Assembly (NCBI GenBank): GCA_015904055.1
Contig: JABMDE010000053.1
Span: 20,575-28,780 of the forward strand
Length of the DNA stretch: 8,206 nt
Reading direction: 5' to 3'
Source: Nitrospira sp.
GTDB lineage: Bacteria > Nitrospirota > Nitrospiria > Nitrospirales > Nitrospiraceae
In this document: positions 7,306-8,206 of the stretch, piece after piece
Layout: each line of letters starts with the position of its first letter
How positions within the stretch are numbered: position 1 is the stretch's first letter
Notes under the pieces: model-generated
The model's input: only the letters and a program-made list of their open reading frames with translations
Told to the model about the DNA's origin: nothing
Databases searched by the model: none
Made by a program: the position numbers and the translations under genes

Positions 7306-7578
7306 TTAATCCGCCGCTTCAACCGGCGCTGCGGATTCAACGGCAGATGGGGCAGCAGCGGCTTCCCGTTGCGCCGCCACAGCCTTGGCGATCAAATCGT
7401 CCGTCCCCCAATCGCGAACCGCTTCAAGTGTAAACCCTTCATAGGTCGACACCCCGTGGCACGAAGGACAATCGGGCATCGGGACTTTCCGATAGAACAC
7501 CTCGCCGAGGCACGACATACAAACCCAAAAATCGTCGTCACGATGAGAGACGGGCCAGAACAACTGCGTTGAAGCCAT
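7306..7578 (-). CDS. Small zinc-ribbon protein of unknown function
   Basis: I do not recognise this 90-residue protein. Residues 18-50 contain two CxxC pairs (C20/C23 in VCMSCLGEV and C37/C40 in PDCPSCHGV) spaced as in a zinc ribbon or rubredoxin-like knuckle, so it probably binds one zinc ion. A charged helix (about 52-72) and an Ala/Glu-rich, low-complexity tail (73-90) follow. There is no signal peptide or membrane segment, so a cytoplasmic location is likely. The ATG at 7576-7578 has a GGTAGGGA ribosome binding site about six bases upstream, which supports the start. It lies between a DsbA-like gene (102-base gap) and the aldehyde dehydrogenase (27-base gap), all on the minus strand. The frame is intact with an ordinary stop. 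Confidence 0.75.
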   Translation of the reverse strand: MASTQLFWPVSHRDDDFWVCMSCLGEVFYRKVPMPDCPSCHGVSTYEGFTLEAVRDWGTDDLIAKAVAAQREAAAAPSAVESAAPVEAAD

Positions 7579-7595
7579 AACACATCCCTACCTGG

Positions 7596-7610
7596 TTACA
7601 CACGTGGTAA
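7596..7610. promoter_or_regulatory. Possible operator-like dyad upstream of the zinc-ribbon gene
   Basis: TTACACACGTGGTAA is a near-perfect palindrome around CACGTG, with one extra A in the left arm. It overlaps by four bases a second small dyad, GTAAA-TGCG-TTTAC (7607-7620). Both lie 18-42 bases before the ATG, where a regulator could bind. No promoter boxes could be assigned, and chance is not excluded. Confidence 0.25.
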
Positions 7611-7680
7611 ATGCGTTTACACTGCCCGCGCTACCTGGCCGCCGCGGGATTCCTCAACCTCATCTCACGGGACTCACCGG

Positions 7681-8206
7681 CTACTGCGGGGACTTTTTCA
7701 ACAACCGGTCGATTTCTTCGGCGAACATTTCGAACGGAAACGCCCCGGGAATTGCAACCGCCGGTTCCTTGTCCGTCGGGTCACTGTTCGTCCGAACAAG
7801 GATAAAGCCCGGCGTTCCGTGAAATCCCCACTGATTCGCCTCTTGCCGATCTTCGAAGATTGACGTGGTGTACCGTCCGTCCTTGGCACACTGTTCGAAC
7901 AGTGTCCGATCCAGTCCGATTGCAGCCGCATGCTTCAGATAGACATCCTGGCCAAGCCGCCCCCCTTCGGCAAACAGCCGATCGTGCATCGGCCAATATT
8001 TGCCTTGCGCGCCGGCGCATCGCGCCGCTGTGGCCGCATCGACACCGGGCCCCTGATCGGCACGGGGGTAATCCCGGTAGAGAAACCTTACCTTGCCCGT
8101 ATCGACGTAGCGGGCTTGAATCCGGGGCCACGTCTCTTTAAAAAATTTCAGACAATACCCGCAGGTAAAGTCGGAATATTCGATCAGGGTGACCGGCGCA
8201 TTCGCC
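7681..8206 (-). CDS. DsbA-family thiol-disulfide oxidoreductase (5' end outside window)
   Basis: The 174 visible residues run in one frame from the window edge to TAG at 7681. They open with VTLIEYSDFTCGYCLKFFKE, where CGYC is the redox-active pair at the start of the thioredoxin helix, and contain GFHGTPGFIL, the cis-proline loop facing it, about 115 residues later. An inserted helical region lies between, as in DsbA/BdbD-type proteins. Such enzymes form or shuffle disulfides in exported proteins; a signal peptide or anchor would be expected in the missing N-terminal 50-80 residues. The segment FLYRDYPRADQGPGVDAATAARCAG fits the family pattern that follows the active site. The TPGFILV segment carries no cysteine. 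Whether the role is DsbA-like oxidation, isomerisation or a more specific task cannot be told from the visible part. The zinc-ribbon gene follows after 102 bases. Confidence 0.85.
   Translation of the reverse strand, partial: ANAPVTLIEYSDFTCGYCLKFFKETWPRIQARYVDTGKVRFLYRDYPRADQGPGVDAATAARCAGAQGKYWPMHDRLFAEGGRLGQDVYLKHAAAIGLDRTLFEQCAKDGRYTTSIFEDRQEANQWGFHGTPGFILVRTNSDPTDKEPAVAIPGAFPFEMFAEEIDRLLKKSPQ

Noticed and set aside
1..8206. CRISPR arrays, tRNA or rRNA genes
   Set aside because: No regularly spaced repeats and no cloverleaf or rRNA-like segments were seen on either strand.

Overview
The window suggests a Gram-negative bacterium of the Nitrospira type. This is an inference from the moderately high G+C, the gene set (a TolC/ABC export locus, an NhaR-type regulator, an RluF-like synthase, agmatinase) and an intergenic palindromic element that I believe is common in that genus; no marker gene proves it. 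All named genes except the nhaR remnant and the insertion sequence lie on the minus strand.

Region 1 (1-3183, minus strand) is a decaying export operon. A TolC-family outer-membrane protein that has lost its 5' end (1798-3183) is followed by a six-helix ABC exporter-type protein (36-1719) and then by the first codons of another gene (1-15). The ABC gene is broken by a 7-bp tandem duplication at 1210-1224; taking out one copy restores a 558-residue frame exactly. Its nucleotide-binding domain has also lost nearly all ATPase motifs, so it may have been a non-hydrolytic ABC protein before it broke.

Region 2 (about 3183-4735) holds a junction and a mobile element. The truncated tolC is joined head-on to the last ~55 codons of an nhaR-like gene on the plus strand. 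At the nhaR stop codon sits a complete ISL3-family insertion sequence (3351-4727, 1377 bp) with 22-bp imperfect terminal inverted repeats and a TCAATTAA 8-bp target duplication. Its transposase needs a -1 frameshift: an A AAA AAC heptamer, a 9-nt spacer and a GC-rich hairpin are in place.

Region 3 (4783-8206, minus strand) looks like chromosomal backbone. In transcription order from the right edge it reads: a DsbA-family thiol oxidoreductase (5' end outside the window), a 90-residue zinc-ribbon protein of unknown role, an aldehyde dehydrogenase without its C-terminal quarter, an agmatinase without its N-terminal third, a nested palindromic repeat, and an intact RluF-like 23S rRNA pseudouridine synthase. 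The dehydrogenase and agmatinase remnants are fused out of frame near 6210-6237, which looks like a deletion that removed the end of one gene and the start of the next.

Only the pseudouridine synthase, the zinc-ribbon protein, the transposase and, as far as it is visible, the DsbA-like protein appear functional. Four independent lesions in 8 kb (tandem duplication, tolC/nhaR junction, IS insertion, dehydrogenase/agmatinase fusion) are the most striking property of the window.
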